From the NCBI GenBank assembly GCA_028752905.1, contig JAQNBH010000073.1, positions 124,001 to 188,000 of the forward strand: a DNA stretch of 64,000 bases, written 5' to 3'. The translations under genes and the position numbers were made by a program. Shown one piece after another: positions 20,832 through 35,200 of the stretch; the stretch's first letter is position 1; each line of letters starts with the position of its first letter. The notes beneath the pieces are model-generated. The model made no database searches and was not told the DNA's origin. It saw only the letters and a list, made by a program, of their open reading frames with translations. This DNA comes from Cladorhizidae sp. MBARI D1340-BT2 (Eukaryota; Porifera; Demospongiae; Poecilosclerida; Cladorhizidae).

Positions 20832-23800
20832 AGCATCTAGTCATTATTCCTTGATGAAGGCTAGAGCATCTAGTCATTATTCCTTGATGAAGGCTAGAGC
20901 ATCTAGTCATTATTCCTTGATGAAGGCTAGAGCATCTAGTCATTATTCCTGATGAAGACTAGAGCATCTAGTCATTATTCCAGATGAAGGTTAGAGCATC
21001 TAGTCATTATTCCTGATGAAGGTTAGAGCATCTAGTCATTATTCCTTGATGAAGGCTAGAGCATCTAGTCATTATTCCTTGATGAAGGCTAGAGCATCTA
21101 GTCATTATTCCTGATGAAGACTAGAACATCTAGTCATTATTCCAGATGAAGGTTAGAGCATCTAGTCATTATTCCTGATGAAGGTTAGAGCATCTAGTCA
21201 TTATTCCTGATGAAGGTTAGAGCATCTAGTCATTATTCCTGATGAAGGCTAGAGCATCTAGTCATTATTCCTTGATGAACGCTAGAGCATCTAGTCATTA
21301 TTCCTGATGAAGACTAGAGCATCTAGTCATTATTCCAGATGAAGGTTAGAGCATCTAGTCATTATTCCTGATGAAGGTTAGAGCATCTAGTCATTATTCC
21401 TGATGAAGGCTAGAGCATCTAGTCATTATTCCTGATGAAGACTAGAGCATCTAGTCATTATTCCAGATGAAGGTTAGAGCATCTAGTCATTATTCCTGAT
21501 GAAGGTTAGAGCATCTAGTCATTATTCCTGATGAAGGCTAGAGCATCTAGTCTTTATTCCTTGTTGAAGGCTAGAGCATCTAGTCATTATTCCTGATGAA
21601 GACTAGAGCATCTAGTCATTATTCCAGATGAAGGTTAGAGCATCTAGTCATTATTCCTGATGAAGGTTAGAGCATCTAGTCATTATTCCTGATGAAGGCT
21701 AGAGCATCTAGTCATTATTCCTGATGAAGACTAGAGCATCTAGTCATTATTCCAGATGAAGGTTAGAGCATCTAGTCATTATTCCTGATGAAGGTTAGAG
21801 CATCTAGTCATTATTCCTGATGAAGGCTAGAGCATCTAGTCATTATTCCAGATAAAGGTTAGAGCATCTAGTCATTATTCCTTGATGAAGGCTAGAGCAT
21901 CTAGTCATTATTCCTGATGAAGACTAGAGCATCTAGTCATTATTCCAGATGAAGGTTAGAGCATCTAGTCATTATTCCTGATGAAGGTTAGAGCATCTAG
22001 TCATTATTCCTGATGAAGGCTAGAGCATCTAGTCATTATTCCTGATGAAGACTAGAGCATCTAGTCATTATTCCAGATGAAGGTTAGAGCATCTAGTCAT
22101 TATTCCTGATGAAGGTTAGAGCATCTAGTCATTATTCCTGATGAAGGCTAGAGCATCTAGTCATTATTCCAGATGAAGGTTAGAGCATCTAGTCATTATT
22201 CCTTGATGAAGGCTAGAGCATCTAGTCATTATTCCTGATGAAGACTAGAGCATCTAGTCATTATTCCAGATGAAGGTTAGAGCATCTAGTCATTATTCCT
22301 GATGAAGGTTAGAGCATCTAGTCATTATTCCTGATGAAGGCTAGAGCATCTAGTCATTATTCCTGATGAAGACTAGAGCATCTAGTCATTATTCCAGATG
22401 AAGGTTAGAGCATCTAGTCATTATTCCTGATGAAGGTTAGAGCATCTAGTCATTATTCCTGATGAAGGCTAGAGCATCTAGTCATTATTCCAGATGAAGG
22501 TTAGAGCATCTAGTCATTATTCCTTGATGAAGGCTAGAGCATCTAGTCATTATTCCTGATGAAGGCTAGAGCATCTAGTCATTATTCCTGATGAAGGCTA
22601 GAGCATCTAGTCATTATTCCTTGATGAAGGCTAGAGCATCTAGTCATTATTCCTGATGAAGGCTAGAGCATCTAGTCATTATTCCTGATGAAGGCTAGAG
22701 CATCTAGTCATTATTCCTGATGAAGGCTAGAGCATCTAGTCATTATTCCAGATGAAGGTTAGAGCATCTAGTCATTATTCCTTGATGAAGGCTAGAGCAT
22801 CTAGTCATTATTCCTGATGAAGGCTAGAGCATCTAGTCATTATTCCTGATGAAGGCTAGAGCATCTAGTCATTATTCCTTGATGAAGGCTAGAGCATCTA
22901 GTCATTATTCCTGATGAAGGCTAGAGCATCTAGTCATTATTCCTGATGAAGGCTAGAGCATCTAGTCATTATTCCTGATGAAGGCTAGAGCATCTAGTCA
23001 TTATTCCAGATGAAGGTTAGAGCATCTAGTCATTATTCCTTGATGAAGGCTAGAGCATCTAGTCATTATTCCTGATGAAGGCTAGAGCATCTAGTCATTA
23101 TTCCTGATGAAGGCTAGAGCATCTAGTCATTATTCCTGATGAAGGCTAGAGCATCTAGTAATTATTCCTGATGAAAGCTAGAGCATCTAGTCATTATTCC
23201 TGATGAAGGCTAGAGCATCTAGTCATTATTCCAGATGAAGGTTAGAGCATCTAGTCATTATTCCTTGATGAAGGCTAGAGCATCTAGTCATTATTCCTGA
23301 TGAAGGCTAGAGCATCTAGTCATTATTCCTGATGAAGGTTAGAGCATCTAGTCATTATTCCTGATGAAGGCTAGAGCATCTAGTCATTATTCCTGATGAA
23401 GACTAGAGCATCTAGTCATTATTCCAGATGAAGGTTAGAGCATCTAGTCATTATTCCTGATGAAGGTTAGAGCATCTAGTCATTATTCCTGATGAAGGCT
23501 AGAGCATCTAGTCATTATTCCAGATGAAGGTTAGAGCATCTAGTCATTATTCCTTGATGAAGGCTAGAGCATCTAGTCATTATTCCTGATGAAGGCTAGA
23601 GCATCTAGTCATTATTCCTGATGAAGGCTAGAGCATCTAGTCATTATTCCTTGATGAAGGCTAGAGCATCTAGTCGTTATTCCTGATGAAGGCTAGAGCA
23701 TCTAGTCATTATTCCTGATGAAGGCTAGAGCATCTAGTCATTATTCCTTGATGAAGGCTAGAGCATCTAGTCATTATTCCAGATGAAGGTTAGAGCATCT

Positions 23801-25560
23801 AGTCATTATTCCTTGATGAAGGCTAGAGCATCTAGTCATTATTCCTGATGAAGGCTAGAGCATCTAGTCATTATTCCTGATGAAGGCTAGAGCATCTAGT
23901 CATTATTCCTTGATGAAGGCTAGAGCATCTAGTCATTATTCCTGATGAAGACTAGAGCATCTAGTCATTATTCCTGATGAAGGCTAGAGCATCTAGTCAT
24001 TATTCCTGATGAAGGCTAGAGCATCTAGTCATTATTCCTGATGAAGGCTAGAGCATCTAGTCATTATTCCTGATGAAGGCTAGAGCATCTAGTCATTATT
24101 CCAGATGAAGGTTAGAGCATCTAGTCATTATTCCTTGATGAACACTAGAGCATCTAGTCATTATTCCTGATGAAGGCTAGAGCATCTAGTCATTATTCCT
24201 GATGAAGGCTAGAGCATCTAGTCATTATGCCTGATGAAGGCTAGAACATCTAGTCATTATTCCTGATGAAGGCTAGAGCATCTAGTCATTATTCCAGATG
24301 AAGTCTAGTCATTATTCCTTGATGAAGGTTAGAGCATCTAGTCATTATTACTTGATGAAGGCTGGAGCATCTAGTCATTATTCCTGATGAAGGCTAGAGC
24401 ATCTAGTCATTATTCCTGATGAAGGCTAGAGCATCTAGTCATTATTCCTGATGAAGGCTAGAGCATCTAGTCATTATTCCAGATGAAGGTTAGAGCATCT
24501 AGTCATTATTCCTTGATGAAGGCTAGAGCATCTAGTCATTATTCCTGATGAAGGCTAGAGCATCTAGTCATTATACCTGATGAAGGCTAGAGCATCTAGT
24601 CATTATTCCTGATGATGGCTAGAGCATCTAGTCATTATTCCTGATGAAGGCTAGAGCATCTAGTCATTATTCCTGATGAAGGCTAGAGCATCTAGTCATT
24701 ATTCCAGATGAAGGTTAGAGCATCTAGTCATTATTCCTTGATGAAGGTTAGAGCATCTAGTCATTATTCCTTGATGAAGGCTGGAGCATCTAGTCATTAT
24801 TCCTGATGAAGGCTAGAGCATCTAGTCATTATTCCTGATGAAGGCTAGAGCATCTAGTCATTATTCCAGATGAAGGTTAGAGCATCTAGTCATTATTCCT
24901 TGATGAAGGTTAGAGCATCTAGTCATTATTCCTTGATGAAGGCTGGAGCATCTAGTCATTATTCCTGATGAAGGCTAGAGCATCTAGTCATTATTCCTGA
25001 TGAAGGCTAGAGCATCTAGTCATTATTCCTGATGAAGGCTAGAGCATCTAATCATTATTCCAGATGAAGGTTAGAGCATCTAGTCATTATTCCTTGATGA
25101 AGGCTAGAGCATCTAGTCATTATTCCTGATGAAGGCTAGAGCATCTAGTCATTATTCCTGATGAAGGCTAGAGCATCTAGTCATTATTCCTGATGAAGGC
25201 TAGAGCATCTAGTCATTATTCCTGATGAAGGCTAGAGCATCTAGTCATTATTCCTGATGAAGGCTAGAGCATCTAGTCATTATTCCTGATGAAGGCTAGA
25301 GCATCTAGTCATTATAGCTTGATGAACGCTAGAGCATCTAGTCATTATTCCTGATGAAGACTAGAGCATCTAGTCATTATTCCAGATGAAGGTTAGAGCA
25401 TCTAGTCATTATTCCTGATGAAGGTTAGAGCATCTAGTCATTATTCCTGATGAAGGCTAGAGCATCTAGTCATTATTCCTTGATGAAGGCTAGAGCATCT
25501 AGTCATTATTCCTGATGAAGACTAGAGCATCTAGTCATTATTCCTGATGAAGGCTAGAGC
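20832..25560. repeat. Homogenised zone with 128-bp (4-unit) and 161-bp (5-unit) higher-order repeats
   Basis: Units recur in a fixed order marked by GAAGACTAG, CCAGATGAAGGTTAG, CCTGATGAAGGTTAG and CCTGATGAAGGCTAG, four 32-bp units or 128 bp. An added 33-bp CCTTGATG unit makes 161 bp. The same order returns at about 28300-28800, 30300-31400, 39360-40500, 42400-44400, 48240-49400, 50310-51600, 53520-55000 and 57360-58900. Almost no 16- or 23-bp short units occur until 25570. Confidence 0.85.
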
Positions 25561-26674
25561 ATGTAGTCATTATTCCTGATAGTCATTATTCCTGATGAAG
25601 GCTAGAGCATCTAGTCATTATTCCTGATAAAGGCTAGAGCATCTAGCCATATTCCTGATGAAGGCTAGAGCATCTAGTCATATTCCTGATGAAGGCTAGA
25701 GCATCTAGTCATATTCCTGACGAAGGCTAAAGCATCTAGTCATTATTCCTGATGAAGGCTAGAGCATCTAGTCATTATTCCGGCTAGAGCTTCTAGTCAT
25801 TATTCCTGATGAAGGCTAGAGCACCTAGTCATTATTCCTGATGAAGGCTGGAGCATCTAGTCAATATTCCTGAAGAAGGCTAGAGCATCTGGTCATTATT
25901 CCTGATGAAGGCTAGAGCATCTAGTCATTATTCCTGATGAAGGCTAGAGCATCTAGTCATTATTCCTGATGAAGGCTGGAGCATCTAGTCATTATTCCTG
26001 ATGAAGGCTAGAGCATCTAGTTGATGAAGGCTAGAGCATTTAGTCATTATTCCTGATGAAGGCTAGAGAATCTAGTCATTATTCCTGATGAAGGCTAGAG
26101 CATCTAATCATTATTATTGATGAAGGCTACAGCATCTAGTCATTATTCCTGATGAAGACTAGAGCATCTAGTCATTATTCCTGTTGAAGGCTAGAGCTTC
26201 TAGTCATTATTCCTGATGAAGGCTAGAGCACCTAGTCATTATTCCTGATGAAGGCTGGAGCATCTAGTCAATATTCCTGAAGAAGGCTAGAGCATCTGGT
26301 CATTATTCCTGATGAAGGCTAGAGCATCTAGTCATTATTCATTATTCCTGATGAAGGCTAGAGCATCTAGTCATTATTCCTGATGAAGGCTGGAGCATCT
26401 AGTCATTATTCCTGATGAAGGCTAGAGCATCTAGTTGATGAAAGCTAGAGCATTTAGTCATTATTCCTGATGAAGGCTAGAGCATCTAGTCATTATTCCT
26501 GATGAAGGCTAGAGCACCTAGTGATTATTCCTGATGAAGGCTAGAGCATCTAGTCATTATTCCTGATGAAGGTCAGAGCATCTAGTTATTATTCCTGATG
26601 ACGGCTAGAGCATCTAGTCATTATTCCTGATGAAGGCTAGAGCATCTATTCATTATTCCTGATAGTCATTATTC

Positions 26675-29600
26675 CTGATGAAGGCTGGAGCATCTAGTCA
26701 TTATTCCTTGATGAAGGCTAGAGCATCTAGTCGTTATTCCTGATGAAGGCTACAGCATCTAGTCATTATTCCTGATGATGGCTAGAGCATCTAGTCATTA
26801 TTCCTGATGAAGGCTAGAGCATCTAGTCATTATTCCTGATGAAGGCTAGAGCACCTAGTCATTATTCCTGATGAAGGCTGGAGCATCTAGTCAATATTCC
26901 TGATGAAGGCTAGAGCATCTAGTCATTATTCCTGATGAAGGCTAGAGCATCTAGTCATTATTCCTGATGAAGGCTAGAGCATCTAGTCATTATTCCTGAT
27001 AGTCATTATTCCTGATGAAGGCTAGAGCATCTAGTTAATGAAGGCTAGAGCATTTAGTCATTATTCCTGATGAAGGTTAGAGCATCTAGTCATTATTCCT
27101 GATGAATGCTAGAGCATCTAGTCATTATTCCTGATAGTCATTATTCCTGATGAAGGCTAGAGCATCTAGTTGATGAAGGCTAGAGAATCTAGTCATTATT
27201 CCTGATGAAGGCTAGAGCATCTAGTCATTATTCCTGATGAAGGCTAGAGCATCTAGTCATTATTCCTGATAGTCATTATTCCTGATGAAGGCTAGAGCAT
27301 CTAGTTGATGAAGGCTAAAGCATCTAGTCATTATTCCTGATGAAGGATAGAGCATCTAGTCATTATTCCTGATGAAGGCTAGAGCATCTAGTCATTATTC
27401 CTGATAGTCATTATTCCTGATGAAGGCTAGAGCATCTAGTTGATGAAGGCTAGAGCATTTAGTCATTATTCCTGATGAATGCTAGTGCACCTAGTGATTA
27501 TTCCTGATGAAGGCTAGTGCACCTAGTGATTATTCCTGATGAAGGCTAGAGCATCTAGTCATTATTCCTGATGAAGGTCAGAGCATCTAGTTATTATTCC
27601 TCATGACGGCTAGAGCATCTAGTCATTATTCCTGATGAAGGCTAGAGCATCTAGTCATTATTCCTGATAGTCATTATTCCTGATGAAGGATAGAGCATCT
27701 AGTCATTATTCCTTGATGAAGGCTAGAGCATCTAGTCATTATTCCAGATGAAGGTTAGAGCATCTAGTCATTATTCCTGATGAAGGCTAGTGCACCTAGT
27801 GATTATTCCTGATGAAGGCTAGAGCATCTAGTCATTATTCCTGATGAAGGTCAGAGCATCTAGTCATTATTCCTGATGAAGGCTAGAGCATCTGTCATTA
27901 TTCCTGATAGTCATTATTCTTGATGAAGGCTGGAGCATCTAGTCATTATTCCTTGATGAAGGATAGAGCATCTAGTCATTATTCCTTGATGAAGGTTAGA
28001 GCATCTAGTCATTATTCCTTGATGAAGGCTAGAGCATCTAGTCATTATTCCTTGATGAAGGCTAGAGCATCTAGTCATTATTCCTTGATGAAGGCTAGAG
28101 CATCTAGTCATTATTCCTTGATGAAGGCTAGAGCATCTAGTCATTATTCCTGATGAAGACTAGAGCATCTAGTCATTATTCCAGATGAAGGTTAGAGCAT
28201 CTAGTCATTATTCCTGATGAAGGTTAGAGCATCTAGTCATTATTCCTTGATGAAGGCTAGAGCATCTAGTCATTATTCCTTGATGAAGGCTAGAGCATCT
28301 AGTCATTATTCCTGATGAAGACTAGAGCATCTAGTCATTATTCCAGATGAAGGTTAGAACATCTAGTCATTACTCCTGATGAAGGTTAGAGCATCTAGTC
28401 ATTATTCCTGATGAAGGTTAGAGCATCTAGTCATTATTCCTGATGAAGGCTAGAGCATCTAGTCATTATTCCTTGATGAACGCTAGAGCATCTAGTCATT
28501 ATTCCTGATGAAGACTAGAGCATCTAGTCATTATTCCAGATGAAGGTTAGAGCATCTAGTCATTATTCCTGATGAAGGTTAGAGCATCTAGTCATTATTC
28601 CTGATGAAGGCTAGAGCATCTAGTCATTATTCCTGATGAAGACTAGAGCATCTAGTCATTATTCCAGATGAAGGTTAGAGCATCTAGTCATTATTCCTGA
28701 TGAAGGTTAGAGCATTTAGTCATTATTCCTGATGAAGGCTAGAGCATCTAGTCATTATTCCTTGATGAAGGCTAGAGCATCTAGTCATTATTCCTGATGA
28801 AGACTAGAGCATCTAGTCATTATTCCAGATGAAGGCTAGAGCATCTAGTCATTATTCCTTGATGAAGGCTAGAGCATCTAGTCATTATTCCTGATGAAGG
28901 CTACAGCATCTAGTCATTATTCCTGATGATGGCTAGAGCATCTAGTCATTATTCCTGATGAAGGCTAGAGCATCTAGTCATTATTCCTGATGAAGGCTAG
29001 AGCACCTAGTCATTATTCCTGATGAAGGCTGGAGCATCTAGTCAATATTCCTGATGAAGGCTAGAGCATCTAGTCATTATTCCTGATGAAGGCTAGAGCA
29101 TCTAGTCATTATTCCTGATGAAGGCTAGAGCATCTAGTCATTATTCCTGATAGTCATTATTCCTGATGAAGGCTAGAGCATCTAGTTAATGAAGGCTAGA
29201 GCATTTAGTCATTATTCCTGATGAAGGTTAGAGCATCTAGTCATTATTCCTGATGAATGCTAGAGCATCTAGTCATTATTCCTGATAGTCATTATTCCTG
29301 ATGAAGGCTAGAGCATCTAGTTGATGAAGGCTAGAGAATCTAGTCATTATTCCTGATGAAGGCTAGAGCATCTAGTCATTATTCCTGATGAAGGCTAGAG
29401 CATCTAGTCATTATTCCTGATAGTCATTATTCCTGATGAAGGCTAGAGCATCTAGTTGATGAAGGCTAAAGCATCTAGTCATTATTCCTGATGAAGGCTA
29501 GAGCATCTAGTCATTATTCCTGATGAAGGCTAGAGCATCTAGTCATTATTCCTGATAGTCATTATTCCTGATGAAGGCTAGAGCATCTAGTTGATGAAGG

Positions 29601-30976
29601 CTAGAGCATTTAGTCATTATTCCTGATGAATGCTAGTGCACCTAGTGATTATTCCTGATGAAGGCTAGTGCACCTAGTGATTATTCCTGATGAAGGCTAG
29701 AGCATCTAGTCATTATTCCTGATGAAGGTCAGAGCATCTAGTTATTATTCCTCATGACGGCTAGAGCATCTAGTCATTATTCCTGATGAAGGCTAGAGCA
29801 TCTAGTCATTATTCCTGATAGTCATTATTCCTGATGAAGGATAGAGCATCTAGTCATTATTCCTTGATGAAGGCTAGAGCATCTAGTCATTATTCCAGAT
29901 GAAGGTTAGAGCATCTAGTCATTATTCCTGATGAAGGCTAGTGCACCTAGTGATTATTCCTGATGAAGGCTAGAGCATCTAGTCATTATTCCTGATGAAG
30001 GTCAGAGCATCTAGTCATTATTCCTGATGAAGGCTAGAGCATCTGTCATTATTCCTGATAGTCATTATTCTTGATGAAGGCTGGAGCATCTAGTCATTAT
30101 TCCTTGATGAAGGATAGAGCATCTAGTCATTATTCCTTGATGAAGGTTAGAGCATCTAGTCATTATTCCTTGATGAAGGCTAGAGCATCTAGTCATTATT
30201 CCTTGATGAAGGCTAGAGCATCTAGTCATTATTCCTTGATGAAGGCTAGAGCATCTAGTCATTATTCCTTGATGAAGGCTAGAGCATCTAGTCATTATTC
30301 CTGATGAAGACTAGAGCATCTAGTCATTATTCCAGATGAAGGTTAGAGCATCTAGTCATTATTCCTGATGAAGGTTAGAGCATCTAGTCATTATTCCTTG
30401 ATGAAGGCTAGAGCATCTAGTCATTATTCCTTGATGAAGGCTAGAGCATCTAGTCATTATTCCTGATGAAGACTAGAGCATCTAGTCATTATTCCAGATG
30501 AAGGTTAGAACATCTAGTCATTACTCCTGATGAAGGTTAGAGCATCTAGTCATTATTCCTGATGAAGGTTAGAGCATCTAGTCATTATTCCTGATGAAGG
30601 CTAGAGCATCTAGTCATTATTCCTTGATGAACGCTAGAGCATCTAGTCATTATTCCTGATGAAGACTAGAGCATCTAGTCATTATTCCAGATGAAGGTTA
30701 GAGCATCTAGTCATTATTCCTGATGAAGGTTAGAGCATCTAGTCATTATTCCTGATGAAGGCTAGAGCATCTAGTCATTATTCCTGATGAAGACTAGAGC
30801 ATCTAGTCATTATTCCAGATGAAGGTTAGAGCATCTAGTCATTATTCCTGATGAAGGTTAGAGCATTTAGTCATTATTCCTGATGAAGGCTAGAGCATCT
30901 AGTCATTATTCCTTGATGAAGGCTAGAGCATCTAGTCATTATTCCTGATGAAGACTAGAGCATCTAGTCATTATTC
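26675..30976. repeat. Direct duplication of a 2,151-bp satellite block
   Basis: Landmarks repeat 2,151 bases apart: CCTGATGATGGCTAG at 26771 and 28922, and the seven-unit 33-bp block at 27914 and 30065. The copies (about 26675-28825 and 28826-30976) share rare variants in the same order, with very few differences, for example GAAGGATAG against GAAGGCTAG in the first third. Boundaries are approximate because the flanks are satellite too. Confidence 0.85.
27914..28153. repeat. Seven-unit 33-bp landmark block (first of nine intact copies)
   Basis: Seven consecutive 33-bp units carry the fixed variant order GGCTGGAGC, GGATAGAGC, GGTTAGAGC, then four GGCTAGAGC, always preceded by CCTGATAGTCATTATTCTTG. 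Intact copies start at 27914, 30065, 39115, 42152, 46056, 48002, 50075, 53282 and 57119. A copy with the 13-bp insertion starts near 20697, a three-unit version near 19067, and the last is cut by the window end (from about 63872). Since 33 is eleven codons the block is open on both strands. It is best used as a ruler for copy history. Confidence 0.9.
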
Positions 30977-32234
30977 CAGATGAAGGTTAGAGCATCTAGT
31001 CATTATTCCTGATGAAGGTTAGAGCATCTAGTCATTATTCCTGATGAAGGCTAGAGCATCTAGTCATTATTCCTGATGAAGACTAGAGCATCTAGTCATT
31101 ATTCCAGATGAAGGTTAGAGCATCTAGTCATTATTCCTGATGAAGGTTAGAGCATCTAGTCATTATTCCTGATGAAGGCTAGAGCATCTAGTCATTATTC
31201 CAGATAAAGGTTAGAGCATCTAGTCATTATTCCTTGATGAAGGCTAGAGCATCTAGTCATTATTCCTGATGAAGACTAGACCATCTAGTCATTATTCCAG
31301 ATGAAGGTTAGAGCATCTAGTCATTATTCCTGATGAAGGTTAGAGCATCTAGTCATTATTCCTGATGAAGGCTAGAGCATCTAGTCATTATTCCAGATGA
31401 AGGTTAGAGCATCTAGTCATTATTCCTTGATGAAGGCTAGAGCATCTAGTCATTATTCCTGATGAAGGCTAGAGCATCTAGTCATTATTCCTGATGAAGG
31501 CTAGAGCATCTAGTCATTATTCCTGATGAAGGCTAGAGCATCTAGTCATTATTCCTGATGAAGGCTAGAGCATCTAGTCATTATTCCTGATGAAGGCTAG
31601 AGCATCTAGTCATTATTCCAGATGAAGGTTAGAGCATCTAGTCATTATTCCTTGATGAAGGCTAGAGCATCTAGTCATTATTCCTGATGAAGGCTAGAAC
31701 ATCTAGTCATTATTCCTGATGAAGGTTAGAGCATCTAGTCATTATTCCTGATGAAGGCTAGAGCATCTAGTCATTATTCCTGATGAAGACTAGAGCATCT
31801 AGTCATTATTCCAGATGAAGGTTAGAGCATCTAGTCATTATTCCTGATGAAGGTTAGAGCATCTAGTCATTATTCCTGATGAAGGCTAGAGCATCTAGTC
31901 ATTATTCCAGATGAAGGTTAGAGCATCTAGTCATTATTCCTTGATGAAGGCTAGAGCACTAGTCATTATTCCTGATGAAGGCTAGAGCATCTAGTCATTA
32001 TTCCTGATGAAGGCTAGAGCATCTAGTCATTATTCCTTGATGAAGGCTAGAGCATCTAGTCATTATTCCTGATGAAGGCTAGAGCATCTAGTCATTATTC
32101 CTGATGAAGGCTAGAGCATCTAGTCATTATTCCTTGATGAAGGCTAGAGCATCTAGTCATTATTCCAGATGAAGGTTAGAGCATCTAGTCATTATTCCTT
32201 GATGAAGGCTAGAGCATCTAGTCATTATTCCTGA

Positions 32235-35200
32235 TGAAGGCTAGAGCATCTAGTCATTATTCCTGATGAAGGCTAGAGCATCTAGTCATTATTCCTTGAT
32301 GAAGGCTAGAGCATCTAGTCATTATTCCTGATGAAGACTAGAGCATCTAGTCATTATTCCTGATGAAGGCTAGAGCATCTAGTCATTATTCCTGATGAAG
32401 GCTAGAGCATCTAGTCATTATTCCTGATGAAGGCTAGAGCATCTAGTCATTATTCCTGATGAAGGCTAGAGCATCTAGTCATTATTCCAGATGAAGGTTA
32501 GAGCATCTAGTCATTATTCCTTGATGAACACTAGAGCATCTAGTCATTATTCCTGATGAAGGCTAGAGCATCTAGTCATTATTCCTGATGAAGGCTAGAG
32601 CAACTAGTCATTATTCCTGATGAAGGCTAGAGCATCTAGTCATTATGCCTGATGAAGGCTAGAACATCTAGTCATTATTCCTGATGAAGGCTAGAGCATC
32701 TAGTCATTATTCCAGATGAAGTCTAGTCATTATTCCTTGATGAAGGTTAGAGCATCTAGTCATTATTACTTGATGAAGGCTGGAGCATCTAGTCATTATT
32801 CCTGATGAAGGCTAGAGCATCTAGTCATTATTCCTGATGAAGGCTAGAGCATCTAGTCATTATTCCTGATGAAGGCTAGAGCATCTAGTCATTATTCCAG
32901 ATGAAGGTTAGAGCATCTAGTCATTATTCCTTGATGAAGGCTAGAGCATCTAGTCTTTATTCCTGATGAAGGCTAGAGCATCTAGTCATTATACCTGATG
33001 AAGGCTAGAGCATCTAGTCATTATTCCTGATGATGGCTAGAGCATCTAGTCATTATTCCTGATGAAGGCTAGAGCATCTAGTCATTATTCCTGATGAAGG
33101 CTAGAGCATCTAGTCATTATTCCAGATGAAGGTTAGAGCATCTAGTCATTATTCCTTGATGAAGGTTAGAGCATCTAGTCATTATTCCTTGATGAAGGCT
33201 GGAGCATCTAGTCATTATTCCTGATGAAGGCTAGAGCATCTAGTCATTATTCCTGATGAAGGCTAGAGCATCTAGTCATTATTCCAGATGAAGGTTAGAG
33301 CATCTAGTCATTATTCCTTGATGAAGGTTAGAGCATCTAGTCATTATTCCTTGATGAAGGCTGGAGCATCTAGTCATTATTCCTGATGAAGGCTAGAGCA
33401 TCTAGTCATTATTCCTGATGAAGGCTAGAGCATCTAGTCATTATTCCTGATGAAGGCTAGAGCATCTAGTCATTATTCCAGATGAAGGTTAGAGCATCTA
33501 GTCATTATTCCTTGATGAAGGCTAGAGCATCTAGTCATTATTCCTGATGAAGGCTAGAGCATCTAGTCATTATTCCTGATGAAGGCTAGAGCATCTAGTC
33601 ATTATTCCTGATGAAGGCTAGAGCATCTAGTCATTATTCCTGATGAAGGCTAGAGCATCTAGTCATTATTCCTGATGAAGGCTAGAGCATCTAGTCATTA
33701 TTCCTGATGAAGGCTAGAGCATCTAGTCATTATAGCTTGATGAACGCTAGAGCATCTAGTCATTATTCCTGATGAAGACTAGAGCATCTAGTCATTATTC
33801 CAGATGAAGGTTAGAGCATCTAGTCATTATTCCTGATGAAGGTTAGAGCATCTAGTCATTATTCCTGATGAAGGCTAGAGCATCTAGTCATTATTCCTTG
33901 ATGAAGGCTAGAGCATCTAGTCATTATTCCTGATGAAGACTAGAGCATCTAGTCATTATTCCTGATGAAGGCTAGAGCATGTAGTCATTATTCCTGATAG
34001 TCATTATTCCTGATGAAGGCTAGAGCATCTAGCCATATTCCTGATGAAGGCTAGAGCATCTAGTCATATTCCTGATGAAGGCTAGAGCATCTAGTCATAT
34101 TCCTGACGAAGGCTAAAGCATCTAGTCATTATTCCTGATGAAGGCTAGAGCATCTAGTCATTATTCCGGCTAGAGCTTCTAGTCATTATTCCTGATGAAG
34201 GCTAGAGCACCTAGTCATTATTCCTGATGAAGGCTGGAGCATCTAGTCAATATTCCTGAAGAAGGCTAGAGCATCTGGTCATTATTCCTGATGAAGGCTA
34301 GAGCATCTAGTCATTATTCCTGATGAAGGCTAGAGCATCTAGTCATTATTCCTGATGAAGGCTGGAGCATCTAGTCATTATTCCTGATGAAGGCTAGAGC
34401 ATCTAGTTGATGAAGGCTAGAGCATTTAGTCATTATTCCTGATGAAGGCTAGAGAATCTAGTCATTATTCCTGATGAAGGCTAGAGCATCTAATCATTAT
34501 TATTGATGAAGGCTACAGCATCTAGTCATTATTCCTGATGAAGACTAGAGCATCTAGTCATTATTCCTGTTGAAGGCTAGAGCTTCTAGTCATTATTCCT
34601 GATGAAGGCTAGAGCACCTAGTCATTATTCCTGATGAAGGCTGGAGCATCTAGTCAATATTCCTGAAGAAGGCTAGAGCATCTGATCATTATTCCTGATG
34701 AAGGCTAGAGCATCTAATCATTATTCATTATTCCTGATGAAGGCTAGAGCATCTAGTCATTATTCCTGATGAAGGCTGGAGCATCTAGTCATTATTCCTG
34801 ATGAAGGCTAGAGCATCTAGTTGATGAAGGCTAGAGCATTTAGTCATTATTCCTGATGAAGGCTAGAGCATCTAGTCATTATTCCTGATGAAGGCTAGAG
34901 CACCTAGTGATTATTCCTGATGAAGGCTAGAGCATCTAGTCATTATTCCTGATGAAGGTCAGAGCATCTAGTTATTATTCCTGATGACGGCTAGAGCATC
35001 TAGTCATTATTCCTGATGAAGGCTAGAGCATCTATTCATTATTCCTGATAGTCATTATTCCTGATGAAGGCTGGAGCATCTAGTCATTATTCCTTGATGA
35101 AGGCTAGAGCATCTAGTCATTATTCCTGATGAAGGCTAGAGCATCTAGTCATTATTCCTTGATGAAGGCTAGAGCATCTAGTCATTATTCCTGATGAAGA

